64,000 bases of DNA from assembly GCF_003014675.1 (NCBI RefSeq), contig NZ_PYAU01000001.1:2790001-2854000 (forward strand), given 5' to 3'. The translations under genes were made by a program, and so were the position numbers. Below, piece by piece: positions 1 through 8,710 of this stretch (position 1 is the first letter of the stretch; every line of letters starts with the position of its first letter). Origin of the DNA: Labedella gwakjiensis (GTDB lineage Bacteria; Actinomycetota; Actinomycetes; Actinomycetales; Microbacteriaceae). Under the pieces are notes generated by a model. The model saw nothing but the letters and a program-made list of their open reading frames with translations, was not told the DNA's origin and did not search any database.

Positions 1-2
1 GC

Positions 3-428
3 GTCTCGAACTTCACCGTCGAGTATCTCGAGCGTCTCCGGGACGAGACCGGCGTGGTCCCCGCCGTCAACCAGATCGAGCTGCACCCCTACTTCCCGCA
101 GGAAGAGCTCGTCGCCTACCACCGTGTCAACGGTATCGCCACGGAGGCGTGGAGCCCGCTCGGCAAGGCGGCGAAGCCGCACGAGAACGAGGTCGTCACG
201 TCGATCGCGGAGAAATACGGCGTCACCCCCGGTCAGGTCGTACTGCGCTGGCACGTGGAGCGCGGCGTCATCGCGATCCCGAAGTCGGCGACACCGTCCC
301 GTCAGAAGGAGAACCTCGACATCTTCGGCTTCGAGCTGAGTGAGGACGACGTCGACGCGATCACGGCGCTCGGGCGAACCGACGGCCGCCTCTTCGGCGG
401 TGACCCGACGACGCACGAGGAGATGTGA
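3..428 (+). CDS. Aldo/keto reductase, C-terminal part (gene begins before the window)
   Basis: The frame is open from the left edge and gives about 141 residues of a single-domain NADPH-dependent aldo/keto reductase of the 2,5-diketo-gluconate reductase type. It begins in the conserved SNF element. The NQIELHPYFPQ strand, the AWSPLGK loop and the cofactor-binding segment IPKSATPSRQKENL all follow in the usual order, and the C-terminus is normal. The catalytic Asp, Tyr, Lys and His lie upstream and cannot be checked. The substrate is unknown. The stop lies 10 nt before the NUDIX start, so the two genes may be cotranscribed. Confidence 0.9.
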   Translation, partial: VSNFTVEYLERLRDETGVVPAVNQIELHPYFPQEELVAYHRVNGIATEAWSPLGKAAKPHENEVVTSIAEKYGVTPGQVVLRWHVERGVIAIPKSATPSRQKENLDIFGFELSEDDVDAITALGRTDGRLFGGDPTTHEEM

Positions 429-438
429 GCGGGCCGTC

Positions 439-948
439 GTGACGGGGGAACGACACCCCGACGTCGCCGTCTGCTACCTCATCCGCCGCGGACCGTCGGG
501 TGACGAGGTCCTGGTCGGGCGCAAGCTGACCGGGCTCGGTGCCGGTCGCGCCGTCGGACCCGGCGGGAAGCTCGCGCAGGGGGAGTCCCCATCCGAGGCC
601 GTCGTGCGGGAGGTGCGCGAGGAGACCGGTATCGAGCTCGACGTGTCGTCGCTCGAGGCCCGTGGTGTCCTCCGGTATTCGTTCCCCACGAAACCCGAGT
701 GGTCTCAGCGATCGTTCGTCTTCGTCTGCCGGTCCTTCACCGGCGAGGGCGCCGCGTCCGACGAGCTGCTTCCGGAGTGGTGGCCGGTCGCGGCGCCGCC
801 CTTCGACCGCATGTGGGACGATGCCCGATTCTGGCTCCCCGATGTACTGGCCGGCGGGACCGTCCACGCGTCGTTCGAGTTCGGGCCGGACCTCTCGACC
901 GTCGTGGCGAGCGATCATGAAGCGTTCCCAGCGGGCCGGCCGACGTGA
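439..948 (+). CDS. NUDIX hydrolase, MutT/8-oxo-dGTPase-like
   Basis: This 169-residue protein has a complete NUDIX box at about residues 42-64: G-x5-E, seven residues, then REVREETGI. The GPGGKLAQGE context resembles the MTH1/MutT branch that hydrolyses oxidised purine nucleoside triphosphates, but specificity cannot be read from sequence. I chose the GTG at 439 because residues encoded further upstream lie inside the reductase gene and are arginine-rich shadow translation. It follows the reductase by 10 nt. The fold and the metal-binding glutamates are certain; the substrate is inferred. Confidence 0.85.
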   Translation: MTGERHPDVAVCYLIRRGPSGDEVLVGRKLTGLGAGRAVGPGGKLAQGESPSEAVVREVREETGIELDVSSLEARGVLRYSFPTKPEWSQRSFVFVCRSFTGEGAASDELLPEWWPVAAPPFDRMWDDARFWLPDVLAGGTVHASFEFGPDLSTVVASDHEAFPAGRPT

Positions 949-1020
949 ATTGACCTGCGCTCGGTCCGGTGCGAGGATTTCCAGAGCCTGAACAGGCAAG
1001 CCCTCGCCGCAGACAAATCC

Positions 1021-1042
1021 GTGAACTCTTCGTGAACGGCTC
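1021..1042 (+). promoter_or_regulatory. PHO-box-like direct repeat upstream of the phosphate permease
   Basis: GTGAAC occurs twice with an exact 11-nt period (1021-1026 and 1032-1037). On the other strand this reads GTTCAC-N5-GTTCAC. PhoP boxes of actinobacteria are direct repeats of 11-nt units beginning GTTCA. A further TGAAC at 989-993 lies 33 nt upstream, which is the same 11-nt register. The site is 38 nt before the start of a phosphate transporter. Regulation by PhoP is inferred. Confidence 0.55.
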
Positions 1043-1080
1043 GACGTGCCCGGGGTCCCTCGACCAAGAGAGCACGCCCG

Positions 1081-2262
1081 GTGCAAGAAGTCACTCTCCT
1101 CATCGTCCTCGTCATCGCGTTGGCCCTGTTCTTCGACTTCACGAACGGCTTCCACGACACCGCGAATGCGATGGCGACACCGATCGCCACGGGTGCGATG
1201 AAGCCGAAGGTGGCCGTCGCCCTCGCCGCGATCCTCAACCTCGTCGGCGCGTTCCTCTCCACGGAGGTCGCCAAGACGATCTCGAGCGGGATCATCAGGG
1301 AAGGGGATTCGGGGGTCTTGATATCCCCGGAGCTCATCCTCGCCGGCCTCATCGGCGCGATCGTGTGGAACATGGTCACCTGGCTCTACGGTCTCCCGTC
1401 GAGCTCGTCGCACGCCCTGTTCGGCGGACTCATCGGAGCGGCGATCGTCGGCTTCGGACTGAGCGCGATCGACTACGGGGTGCTCCTGTCCAAGGTGATC
1501 TTCCCGGCGCTGCTCGCCCCGGTCACGGCCGGTCTCGTGGCCTTCGCAGCGACGAAGCTGGCCTACTCGGTCACACGCCGGTACGACGGCAAGCCCGACG
1601 GACGCTCAGGGTTCCGATACGCCCAGATCTTCTCGTCCTCCCTCGTCGCGCTCGCGCACGGAACGAACGACGCGCAGAAGACGATGGGCGTCATCACCCT
1701 CGCGCTCGTGACCGTGGGCTTCCAGGACGCCTCGCAGGAGGGGCCGCAGCTGTGGGTCATCGTGGTCTGTGCCCTCGCGATCGCGCTCGGCACCTACATG
1801 GGCGGCTGGCGCATCATCAAGACGCTCGGCACGGGGCTCACCGCCGTGAAGCCGGCGCAGGGTTTCGCCGCCGAGACGAGTACCGCCGCCACGATCCTCG
1901 CGTCGAGCCACCTCGGCTTCGCGCTCTCGACGACGCAGGTCGCCTCCGGCTCCGTCATCGGGTCGGGACTCGGTCGCCGCGGCTCGAAGGTCCGCTGGGG
2001 TACGGCTGGCCGCATCGGCATCGGCTGGCTCCTGACCCTGCCGGCCGCCGCCGTCGTGGGTGCGGTCGCGGCCCTCATCGCGAGCATCGGTTTCGCCGGC
2101 GTCATCATCGACGCGGCGCTCGGCCTCGGCTTCATCATCTTCATCTTCCTCCGTTCGCTCCGTGACCAGGTCGGACACGAGACCGTCGTGAACGAGGTGG
2201 CCGCTTCGGCCGACGCCGTGAAGATCAAGCGCAACCCCAAGCCGAAGAGGAGTGTCCGATGA
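1081..2262 (+). CDS. pit: Inorganic phosphate transporter, PiT family
   Basis: This 393-residue polytopic membrane protein of the PiT family is a low-affinity metal-phosphate:H+ symporter. The two inverted family signatures are present: FTNGFHDTANAMATP near residues 20-35 and ALAHGTNDAQKTMG near 190-203. Each sits in one of the two hydrophobic halves. The start is the GTG at 1081; no good Shine-Dalgarno is visible just before it. The stop overlaps the ATG of the next small membrane gene (ATGA), so the two are translationally coupled. The 11-nt GTGAAC repeats just upstream suggest control by phosphate. Confidence 0.93.
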   Translation: MQEVTLLIVLVIALALFFDFTNGFHDTANAMATPIATGAMKPKVAVALAAILNLVGAFLSTEVAKTISSGIIREGDSGVLISPELILAGLIGAIVWNMVTWLYGLPSSSSHALFGGLIGAAIVGFGLSAIDYGVLLSKVIFPALLAPVTAGLVAFAATKLAYSVTRRYDGKPDGRSGFRYAQIFSSSLVALAHGTNDAQKTMGVITLALVTVGFQDASQEGPQLWVIVVCALAIALGTYMGGWRIIKTLGTGLTAVKPAQGFAAETSTAATILASSHLGFALSTTQVASGSVIGSGLGRRGSKVRWGTAGRIGIGWLLTLPAAAVVGAVAALIASIGFAGVIIDAALGLGFIIFIFLRSLRDQVGHETVVNEVAASADAVKIKRNPKPKRSVR

Positions 2263-2597
2263 TCGACTGGGCCGCTTTCGCCGTCGTCTTCGCCGCCGCG
2301 CTCATCGGCACGGGAGTCGTCGTCGGCCTCTACTCCCTCGGGCTCCGGCTGCTCGTCGTCGGAGGCCGCGTCCCCGTCGTGGTCCCCGCGGAGTTCACGG
2401 ACGCCATCACGGTGCTCACCCCTGCCGAGATCGCCTCGGCCGAGAAGAAGGCTGCGAAGGCGCTTCGGAAGAACCCGCTCTCGCCTCTCCAGCGGAAGCT
2501 CGCGGGCTACGGCGCCTACGCCTGCTTCGCCCTCTGCGGTCTCGCCGTCCTCTACGGCATCTACCTCATCGTCCCCGCCCTCCACGGCGGCGCCTGA
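2259..2597 (+). CDS. Small two-helix membrane protein coupled to pit
   Basis: This 112-residue protein is of unknown function. It has a long hydrophobic N-terminal segment (about residues 3-32), a charged middle with a KKAAKALRKNP stretch, and a second hydrophobic segment at about 82-108. Its ATG overlaps the pit stop by 4 nt, which ties its synthesis to the phosphate permease and suggests an accessory role in transport or assembly. I do not recognise a named family. The gene ends directly before a strong terminator. Confidence 0.7.
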   Translation: MIDWAAFAVVFAAALIGTGVVVGLYSLGLRLLVVGGRVPVVVPAEFTDAITVLTPAEIASAEKKAAKALRKNPLSPLQRKLAGYGAYACFALCGLAVLYGIYLIVPALHGGA

Positions 2598-2599
2598 CC

Positions 2600-2653
2600 C
2601 CAAAAAGATCGCGATACACCACGTGGTTTCGTGATGTATCGCGATCTTTTTGG
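2600..2653. terminator. Bidirectional terminator, 24-bp arms
   Basis: Two 24-nt arms (2600-2623 and 2630-2653) pair with a single G-T wobble around the loop TGGTTT. An A-tract begins the left arm and a T-tract closes the right one, so the hairpin can end transcription in both directions. It lies between the convergent pit-linked gene and uraA. Confidence 0.9.
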
Positions 2654-2669
2654 TGTGAGAGGGGTGGTG

Positions 2670-3998
2670 TCAGGGGGCGGGGTGCGCCGGCTCCGGGGTG
2701 GGGGAGTCGGTGCCGCGCCAGCGGGAGATCCAAGTCATCACGTGGTAGATCACGATGGCCGCGATCGTTCCGAGAGCGATGCCGTTGAAGCTGACGCCGT
2801 TGCCCGCGTCCCAGACGAAGTTGGCGACGCCGATCACAAGAGCCGTCGCAGCCGTGAACTGGTTGGCGGGCTTGTTGAAGTCCACGTGGTTCTCGAGCCA
2901 GATCTTCACGCCGATGATGCCGATCAGGCCGTAGAGCGCTGTCGTGACACCACCGAGCACGCCAGCGGGGATCGTGTTGATGACGGCTCCCACCTTCGGT
3001 GAGAGGGCGAGCAGCACAGCCACGATGCCCGCGACCCAGTAGGCCGCCGTCGAGTAGATGCGCGTCGCCGCCATGACGCCGATGTTCTCGCCGTAGGTCG
3101 TCGTTCCGGAGCCGCCGCCCGAGCCCGCGAGCATCGTCGCGAGGCCGTCGGCGAGCAGGGCGTTGCCCGTCTGCTTGTTGAGCGCCGGGTCCGTCATCTG
3201 GGCGACGCCGCGGATGTGCCCGACGTTCTCGGCGATGAGCACGAGCACGACGGGGAGGAACGCGGGGAGGACCGCGAAGAATGACGGCAGGGCGCCCGGG
3301 TCGCCGAACACGCCGAACCAGGTCGAGAACTCGGGCAGGCCGATCCAGTCGGCCTGTGCGACCTTGTCGAACTTCACCTCGTCGAGGAGGATCGCGGCGA
3401 CGTAGCCGACGGCGACGCCGATGAAGATCGACAGGCGTCCGAGGATGCCGCGGAACAGGACGGTCGAGAGGACGACGGCCGCCAGCGTGATCGTCGCGCT
3501 GAGCGGTCCCTTCTGGACGTTGCCCCACGCTGCGGGCGCGAGGTTGAAGCCGATGAGCGCGACGATCGTGCCCGCGACCACGGGCGGCATGAGCGCGTCG
3601 ATCCACCCGGTGCCCGTGACGCGCACGAGGAGGCCGACGAGCGCGAGGAGGAGCCCCACGACGAAGATGCCGAAGAGGGCGCCGGCCATCCCCGGCCCGC
3701 CCGGCGCCATCGCCGCCGCGATCGGTGCGAGGAACGCGAACGACGAGCCGAGGTAGCTGGGCAGCTTGTTCCGGGTGACGATGAGGAACAGGATCGTCCC
3801 CACGCCCGAGAAGAACAGCGTGGCCGTGGGCGGGAACCCGGTGATGACGGGCACGAGGAACGTGGCTCCGAACATCGCGACGACGTGCTGCGCGCCGAGC
3901 CCGATCGTGCGCGGCCAGGAGAGCCGCTCGCCCGGCATCACGATCTCGTGGGCGCCGACGTCCTTTCCATCTCCGTGTACGGTCCAGGGCAGGGGCAT
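2670..3998 (-). CDS. uraA: Uracil permease, NCS2/UraA family
   Basis: This 442-residue member of the nucleobase:cation symporter-2 family has about 14 hydrophobic segments. UraA hallmarks are present: GSSFAF near residue 82, AENVGHIRG near residue 255 with the substrate-binding Glu and the proton-linked His, and GSGTTTYGENIG near 294-305 with the second conserved Glu. This pattern fits uracil:H+ symport rather than xanthine transport. The ATG at 3998 follows a GAGAGGA ribosome site on the minus strand. It is divergent from a second nucleobase permease at 4142 and convergent with the pit pair. Confidence 0.92.
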   Translation of the reverse strand: MPLPWTVHGDGKDVGAHEIVMPGERLSWPRTIGLGAQHVVAMFGATFLVPVITGFPPTATLFFSGVGTILFLIVTRNKLPSYLGSSFAFLAPIAAAMAPGGPGMAGALFGIFVVGLLLALVGLLVRVTGTGWIDALMPPVVAGTIVALIGFNLAPAAWGNVQKGPLSATITLAAVVLSTVLFRGILGRLSIFIGVAVGYVAAILLDEVKFDKVAQADWIGLPEFSTWFGVFGDPGALPSFFAVLPAFLPVVLVLIAENVGHIRGVAQMTDPALNKQTGNALLADGLATMLAGSGGGSGTTTYGENIGVMAATRIYSTAAYWVAGIVAVLLALSPKVGAVINTIPAGVLGGVTTALYGLIGIIGVKIWLENHVDFNKPANQFTAATALVIGVANFVWDAGNGVSFNGIALGTIAAIVIYHVMTWISRWRGTDSPTPEPAHPAP

Positions 3999-4141
3999 CG
4001 GGGCGTCCTCTCTCGGTGCGGTCGTCGAATGCTATCGGAATGACGGACGCGGTCCGGGTCCGTTCGGGTGCCGTCCGGGCCCCGATGGCCGCCGACATGG
4101 TCGTAGGCTTGTGCGGTCCCGAATGCCGATCGAGGAGGACC

Positions 4142-5605
4142 ATGTCGACCACCACTCGCCCCCGTGGCGGAGCCGCCGCACGACTCGACCGATTCTTCGA
4201 GATCGGCGCGCGCGGATCGACCATCGCCACGGAGGTGCGCGGTGGTCTCGTCTCGTTCGTCGCGATGGCGTACATCGTGGTGCTGAACCCGCTCATCATC
4301 GGCGGCTTCTCGGCGGATCAGGCGGCCCTCGACGTCGAGGGCGGCTGGCTGCCTGCGACACAGGTCGCGGCCGTCACCTCGCTCACCGCTGGCGTGATGA
4401 CGATCCTCTTCGGCGTCGTCGCCCGCCTTCCCTTCGCGCTCGCCGCGGGCCTCGGCATCAACTCGTTCCTCGCGGTCAACGTCGTCGGCCAGGTGACGTG
4501 GCCCGAGGCGATGGGCCTCGTCGTCATCAACGGCGTCATCATCGTGATCCTCGCGTCCACGGGGCTGCGATCGATGATCTTCGCCGCGGTGCCCGCACAG
4601 CTGAAGGCAGCGATCACGGTGGGAATCGGCCTCTTCATCGCGTTCATCGGCCTCGTCGACTCCGGATTCGTGCGGACCTCCGGTGCCTCGTCGCCGCCGT
4701 TGCAGCTCGGCGAGTCGGGCTCGATCGCCACTCTGCCGACGGCGGTCTTCGTGCTCGGTCTCGTCATCATGGGCGTCCTGGTGGCGCGGCGGGTGAAGGG
4801 TGCGCTCCTGATCGGCATCATCGCCACGACGCTCGTCGCGATCGTGCTCGAGGCGATCTTCAAGGTCGGCGCCTCCATCGACAACCCGGGCGGATGGAAC
4901 CTCAACACGCCGACGCTCCCGGCGTCGATCGTCTCCCTGCCGGATCTCTCCCTCGTCGGTGCGTTCGACCCCTTCGGGGCGTTCTCGCGCATCGGTGGCC
5001 TCGCGGCGATCATGATCGTCTTCACGCTCGTGTTCACGAACTTCTTCGACGCGATGGGCACCATGACGGGCCTCGCCCGCGGCGCGAAGCTCTCGGACGG
5101 CGACGGCAACTTCCCCCGCCTGAAGTCGGCGCTCGTCGTGGAGGGTGTCGGCGCGATCGCCGGCGGCGCCACGTCCGGCTCGTCGAACACCGTCTTCGTG
5201 GACTCGGCCGCCGGCATCGGTGAGGGTGCCCGTACGGGTCTCGCCTCCGTCGTCACGGGTGCGCTCTTCCTGCTCTCGATGTTCCTCACCCCACTCACGC
5301 AAGTGGTGCCGCTCGAGGTGGCGGCTGCCGCCCTCGTCGTGGTGGGCACGCTCATGATGTCGCAGGTGACGGAGATCGACTGGACGGACTTCGGGGCCGC
5401 GCTCCCGGCGTTCCTCACGATCACGGTCATGCCGTTCACGTACTCGATCGCCAACGGCATCGGCGTCGGCTTCCTCAGCTGGGTCCTCATCCGATCGCTG
5501 TCGGGGAAGGCGCGGACCGTCAGTCCGCTGCTGTGGGTGGTCGCCGTCGGCTTCCTGATCTACTTCGTGCGTGGACCGATCGAGGCGCTCCTCGGTATCG
5601 GCTGA
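4142..5605 (+). CDS. Purine permease, NCS2 AzgA/PbuG-type
   Basis: This 487-residue polytopic protein belongs to the hypoxanthine/guanine/adenine branch of NCS2 (AzgA, PbuG, GhxP). Recognisable segments are GLGINSFLAVNVVG near residue 103, FTNFFDAMGTMTGLARG near 298 and SGSSNTVFVDSAAGIGEGAR near 345, all typical of this branch. The ATG at 4142 follows a GAGGAGG ribosome site by five bases; more upstream starts would add shadow translation. The pairing with the divergent uracil permease suggests a salvage locus for purines and pyrimidines. The exact purine specificity is not resolved. Confidence 0.9.
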   Translation: MSTTTRPRGGAAARLDRFFEIGARGSTIATEVRGGLVSFVAMAYIVVLNPLIIGGFSADQAALDVEGGWLPATQVAAVTSLTAGVMTILFGVVARLPFALAAGLGINSFLAVNVVGQVTWPEAMGLVVINGVIIVILASTGLRSMIFAAVPAQLKAAITVGIGLFIAFIGLVDSGFVRTSGASSPPLQLGESGSIATLPTAVFVLGLVIMGVLVARRVKGALLIGIIATTLVAIVLEAIFKVGASIDNPGGWNLNTPTLPASIVSLPDLSLVGAFDPFGAFSRIGGLAAIMIVFTLVFTNFFDAMGTMTGLARGAKLSDGDGNFPRLKSALVVEGVGAIAGGATSGSSNTVFVDSAAGIGEGARTGLASVVTGALFLLSMFLTPLTQVVPLEVAAAALVVVGTLMMSQVTEIDWTDFGAALPAFLTITVMPFTYSIANGIGVGFLSWVLIRSLSGKARTVSPLLWVVAVGFLIYFVRGPIEALLGIG

Positions 5606-5641
5606 TTCCTCGTCGCCGTCCGAGGCTCCGACCAGGTCGGA

Positions 5642-6001
5642 TCAGGCCGGCGGCGTCCCGTCTCGGTGCACGTACGCCCAGCCGTCCTGCCCCGACGACA
5701 GGCGCACGGCGACACGCACGTAGTCATCCACTTCGTAGGTGTCGGCGGCTGCCAACTCGTCGGAGGTCACCTGGAGTACGGCACCGGCGACCACATCATC
5801 GGGAGACCCCGTCCAGACGAGAGCGGGATGAATCGCTGTCCCGCTGACCTCGAGCACATGCGGGTCCGTGATCGTGACACTCGAGACGAGATAGCCGGGG
5901 AGTGAGTCGTCGCTCGTGGGCAGCTCCCGTCCGAAGGTCGCGAGCTGCACGGCGGGGAATCGCAGTGTGCCGTACGAGAAGAGGGCGTGGATGTTTGTCA
6001 C
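5642..6001 (-). CDS. Gamma-glutamylcyclotransferase-fold (AIG2-like) protein
   Basis: This 119-residue protein opens with LFSYGTLR, the substrate-loop motif of the GGCT/AIG2 fold. A conserved acidic stretch LAAADTYEVDDYVRVAV follows near residues 81-97; its glutamate is the usual general base of cyclotransferases. The family acts on gamma-glutamyl amines or similar adducts, but most bacterial members have no known substrate. The start is GTG at 6001, six bases behind a TAGCAT hexamer, so the mRNA is probably leaderless. It is divergent from the CpdA-like gene 68 bp away. Confidence 0.8.
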   Translation of the reverse strand: MTNIHALFSYGTLRFPAVQLATFGRELPTSDDSLPGYLVSSVTITDPHVLEVSGTAIHPALVWTGSPDDVVAGAVLQVTSDELAAADTYEVDDYVRVAVRLSSGQDGWAYVHRDGTPPA

Positions 6002-6007
6002 GTGCCG

Positions 6008-6013
6008 ATGCTA
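6008..6013 (-). promoter_or_regulatory. -10 element of the GGCT-like gene
   Basis: On the minus strand TAGCAT is followed by six bases and then the GTG start at 6001, which predicts a leaderless transcript. Confidence 0.55.
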
Positions 6014-6057
6014 GCGGCGGGGCCGGAACGCGAGTGCCCGTCGTCGGGGGCGGCCGT

Positions 6058-6063
6058 TAGTCT
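6058..6063 (+). promoter_or_regulatory. -10 element of the CpdA-like gene
   Basis: TAGTCT, six bases, then the ATG at 6070. There is no Shine-Dalgarno in the gap. It lies back to back with the promoter of the divergent GGCT-like gene. Confidence 0.6.
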
Positions 6064-6069
6064 CGTTGC

Positions 6070-6969
6070 ATGCCGAGGATCCAGATGGGACAGTACCCGC
6101 CAGCGCGACAGACGATCGTGCACATGAGCGATCCGCACCTCATCGCGGGAGGCGAACCGCTCTACGGAGTCATCCCCGTGGTCGAGAACCTGCGACAGGC
6201 GCTCGCTCAGATCGAGCGCATGGGGCTGCGACCGTCCGCCGTCGTCTTCACGGGCGACCTGACCGATCTCGGGGAGCCCGACGCCTATCGTCGATTGCGC
6301 GAGATCGTGGAGCCCGCCGTCGAGGCCCTCGGGGCGCGGCTGTGCTGGGTTCCGGGGAACCACGACGAGCGCGACGCGATGCGTGTCGGCCTCCTCGACG
6401 AGGCCCCGAGCCTCGAGCCCATCGACCGGGTCTGGGATCTCGACGGGCTCCGGCTCATCGGTCTCGACACGAGCGTGCCCGGTTTCCACCACGGCGAGCT
6501 CTCTCATGCTCAGCTCGAGTGGCTCGACGCCCGCCTCAACGAGCCGGCGGAGCACGGCACCGTCCTCGCCCTGCATCACCCGCCGATGCCGACGTCCCAG
6601 CCCATGTTCGACATCCTCGAACTCCGCGAGCAGAGCCTGCTCGCCGATGTCGTGAGGGGGCGGAACGTCCGGGCGATCCTGGGCGGCCACCTGCACTACT
6701 CCGCACACGCCACGTTCGCGGGCATCCCCGTCTCCGTCGCCGCGGCCACGTGTTACACGATGAACCTCTCGATGCCGCAGCGCGCGGTCAATGGAATGAC
6801 GGGGGGGCAGTCGTTCCAGGTCCTCGACGTCTACGACGACACGATCGTGCACAGCGTCGTTCCGCTGGGCGATCACACCACCTTCGACACGTTCGACGAG
6901 GCGTTCATCACGCGCCTCGAGGAATTGACCCCCGAGCAGCGCGTCGAGGCCTTCTCCCGCAAGCGCTGA
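6070..6969 (+). CDS. cpdA: Metallophosphoesterase, CpdA-like 3',5'-cyclic-nucleotide phosphodiesterase
   Basis: This 299-residue calcineurin-fold enzyme carries every metal-ligand motif of class III phosphodiesterases: MSDPHL (D-x-H, near 20-24), FTGDLTD (near 59-65), PGNHDER (GNHD, near 94-100), LALHHPPMP (near 165-173) and GGHLHY (GHxH, near 204-209). The order and spacing match CpdA/Rv0805-type enzymes, which hydrolyse cAMP among other phosphodiesters, so activity on cAMP is inferred. The first ATG is used because it sits six bases behind a TAGTCT hexamer. Confidence 0.85.
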   Translation: MPRIQMGQYPPARQTIVHMSDPHLIAGGEPLYGVIPVVENLRQALAQIERMGLRPSAVVFTGDLTDLGEPDAYRRLREIVEPAVEALGARLCWVPGNHDERDAMRVGLLDEAPSLEPIDRVWDLDGLRLIGLDTSVPGFHHGELSHAQLEWLDARLNEPAEHGTVLALHHPPMPTSQPMFDILELREQSLLADVVRGRNVRAILGGHLHYSAHATFAGIPVSVAAATCYTMNLSMPQRAVNGMTGGQSFQVLDVYDDTIVHSVVPLGDHTTFDTFDEAFITRLEELTPEQRVEAFSRKR

Positions 6970-7007
6970 GGAACCGACTCCGGGCCGATGTGCGGCCCCG
7001 CTCAGCG
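6964..7007. terminator. Hairpin joining the ends of two convergent genes
   Basis: An outer stem CGCTGAG/CTCAGCG (6964-6970 with 7001-7007) contains both stop codons. It encloses an inner stem GGGCCG/CGGCCC (6982-6987 with 6993-6998). It lies where cpdA and the minus-strand permease meet and probably terminates both. There is no T-tract. Confidence 0.5.
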
Positions 7008-8069
7008 GTCTTTCACGTAGCGGAAGAGGTGCCGCTCGCGCGTGGCGACGAAGGCCGCAGCCGCTCCGACGACCGCCGCAGCCACCGACGGTGCGAGGAC
7101 GCGCAGGGTGAGGAGTACCGTCGTCCCGCGATCCGCTGTCGGCCCGATGGCGGCGAAGACCACGGTGGCGCTCACGACGACGATCGCGATCGGGGCGACC
7201 CACGAGCAGGTCTCGAGCGCGAGAATCGCGGCGAGCGACCGACGCGGTACTCGGGTGTGCAGAGCCGACGCCAGGGCGACGCGACGGACACGCACCGAGA
7301 CGTACCCGATGACGAGCGATCCGCAGAGGGCGACGAGCCACGCGTCGGCGGTGAGGCGACCCGAGAACGCAGTGGCCCCGTCGAACGTCGTCCCGAGCGT
7401 CGTGTTGACCCGGGAGAGCTGGACGTCGGCGTCCGCGTCGGCGCTCGGCTGCACCGCTGTGAGCAGGAGGGCGTCGATGCGTTCGTGGAGTGGCCACGCG
7501 TCCACCCAGCACTCGTCGTAGAGCTCGGAGGCGGCCGACACGTCGAGTGCCGCGTAGCCGAAGCCGACGCGTCGGCCATCTTCCGGGTAGTCGTACACCC
7601 CGGCGATGCGGGAGGCGCCCTCCACCGTATCGACGGGGTCGCGCGCCCCGCGCCCGGCGGCAGAGGCGGCGTCGGCGGAGAGCACGAGACCGTTGCCGTC
7701 GGACGCGGCCGACAGCACATCGGGGAGGTGCGGCGTGACCGTGTAGAGCGTGAGGGGCGACTGGGGGAGTGCGGACAGTCGCAGTCCGTCGTCCTCCTGC
7801 CTGAGCGCACCGGCGGCGCGGACCCCGGGAAGGCGGCCGAGCGCTTCGCACGCATCGCCGCGCACGCGACCTTCCGCCGTGATCGTCACGATGGAGGCTC
7901 CCGAGGCGCGGTACTGGTCGGCCTCGTCGACGAGCCGGCGCACCGTCAGCTGGTCGGCCGCGGCGACACCGGTCACGAGGACACCGAACGCGAGTGCGAA
8001 GGTCGCGATCCGGGTGGTGCCGGTGACGATGTCCCGCCATGCTTCGCGAAGGATCGCGGCGGCTCTCAT
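7002..8069 (-). CDS. ABC transporter permease, FtsX/MacB-like
   Basis: This 355-residue protein has the FtsX-type layout: one N-terminal membrane helix (about residues 16-36), a large extracytoplasmic domain of about 200 residues and three C-terminal helices (about 235-255, 270-300, 310-335). The start is the ATG at 8069, which overlaps the ATPase stop (ATGA); a longer reading would add 25 residues of out-of-frame ATPase. It is the last gene of a lipoprotein-adaptor-ATPase-permease operon. MacB-like systems export peptides, siderophores or lipids by a mechanotransmission mechanism; the cargo here is unknown. Confidence 0.8.
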   Translation of the reverse strand: MRAAAILREAWRDIVTGTTRIATFALAFGVLVTGVAAADQLTVRRLVDEADQYRASGASIVTITAEGRVRGDACEALGRLPGVRAAGALRQEDDGLRLSALPQSPLTLYTVTPHLPDVLSAASDGNGLVLSADAASAAGRGARDPVDTVEGASRIAGVYDYPEDGRRVGFGYAALDVSAASELYDECWVDAWPLHERIDALLLTAVQPSADADADVQLSRVNTTLGTTFDGATAFSGRLTADAWLVALCGSLVIGYVSVRVRRVALASALHTRVPRRSLAAILALETCSWVAPIAIVVVSATVVFAAIGPTADRGTTVLLTLRVLAPSVAAAVVGAAAAFVATRERHLFRYVKDR

Positions 8070-8710
8070 GCGGACTCCGGGCGTTCGGCGAGCGGCGCCC
8101 GGCGAACAGATGCCGCGAGACCGAGATCGATGTGGCGAGTGCACGCATCGCGGGTTCGGGTGTCGTGGGTGGCGACGACGACGATCGTCGTGGGGCTCGA
8201 CGCGGCGAGAAGCGCGTCGTTCACGTCCGTCGCCGTCCGGGCGTCCAATTGTGCCGTCGGTTCGTCCACGAGGAGGAGGTCCGGTTCGGCGGCGAGTCCC
8301 CGAGCCAGCATGAGGCGCTGCGCCTCGCCGCCCGAGAGCGACCGGAACGGCTTGTCAGCGGACGATCCGAGGCCGAACCGTTCGAGTGCGGCGCGGGCCG
8401 CCTCATCCGCCGCCGTCACCGACTCGCCGCGTGCGAGGAAGGCGAGGGCGACGTGGTCGACGGCTGTGCGCCCGGGCACGCCGAACGGATTCTGGAACAC
8501 CCACCCGACGTCGGTGACGTCGATGCGCCGCACCGTGCCAGACGCCGGACGGATCCACCCGGCGAGGATGGCAAGAAGGGTGCTCTTGCCCGACCCGGAG
8601 GGCCCGGTGAGCGAGTAGACCTCGCCGGGCTCGAGAACGTGGGAGACGTGTTCGAAGAGCGGGGGAGCGCCGGGGAACCGGTGGCCGAGGTCGTCGAGCT
8701 CTACCCGCAC
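8066..8710 (-). CDS. ABC transporter ATP-binding protein (LolD/MacB-type)
   Basis: This 214-residue ATPase has a Walker A GPSGSGKST, the Q-loop segment VGWVFQNPFG, the signature LSGGEAQRLMLARGLA, Walker B LLLVDEPTAQLD and the H-loop ATHDTRT. The likely start is the GTG at 8710, so the gene overlaps the end of the adaptor gene, whose stop is at 8701-8703. Its own stop overlaps the permease start. The short length and the match to FtsX-type permeases place it in the LolD/MacB group. Confidence 0.88.
   Translation of the reverse strand: MRVELDDLGHRFPGAPPLFEHVSHVLEPGEVYSLTGPSGSGKSTLLAILAGWIRPASGTVRRIDVTDVGWVFQNPFGVPGRTAVDHVALAFLARGESVTAADEAARAALERFGLGSSADKPFRSLSGGEAQRLMLARGLAAEPDLLLVDEPTAQLDARTATDVNDALLAASSPTTIVVVATHDTRTRDACTRHIDLGLAASVRRAPLAERPESA

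Noticed and set aside
340-438. Upstream extension of the NUDIX protein
   Set aside because: The added 33 residues lie in the aldo/keto reductase gene and are Arg/Ser-rich shadow translation.
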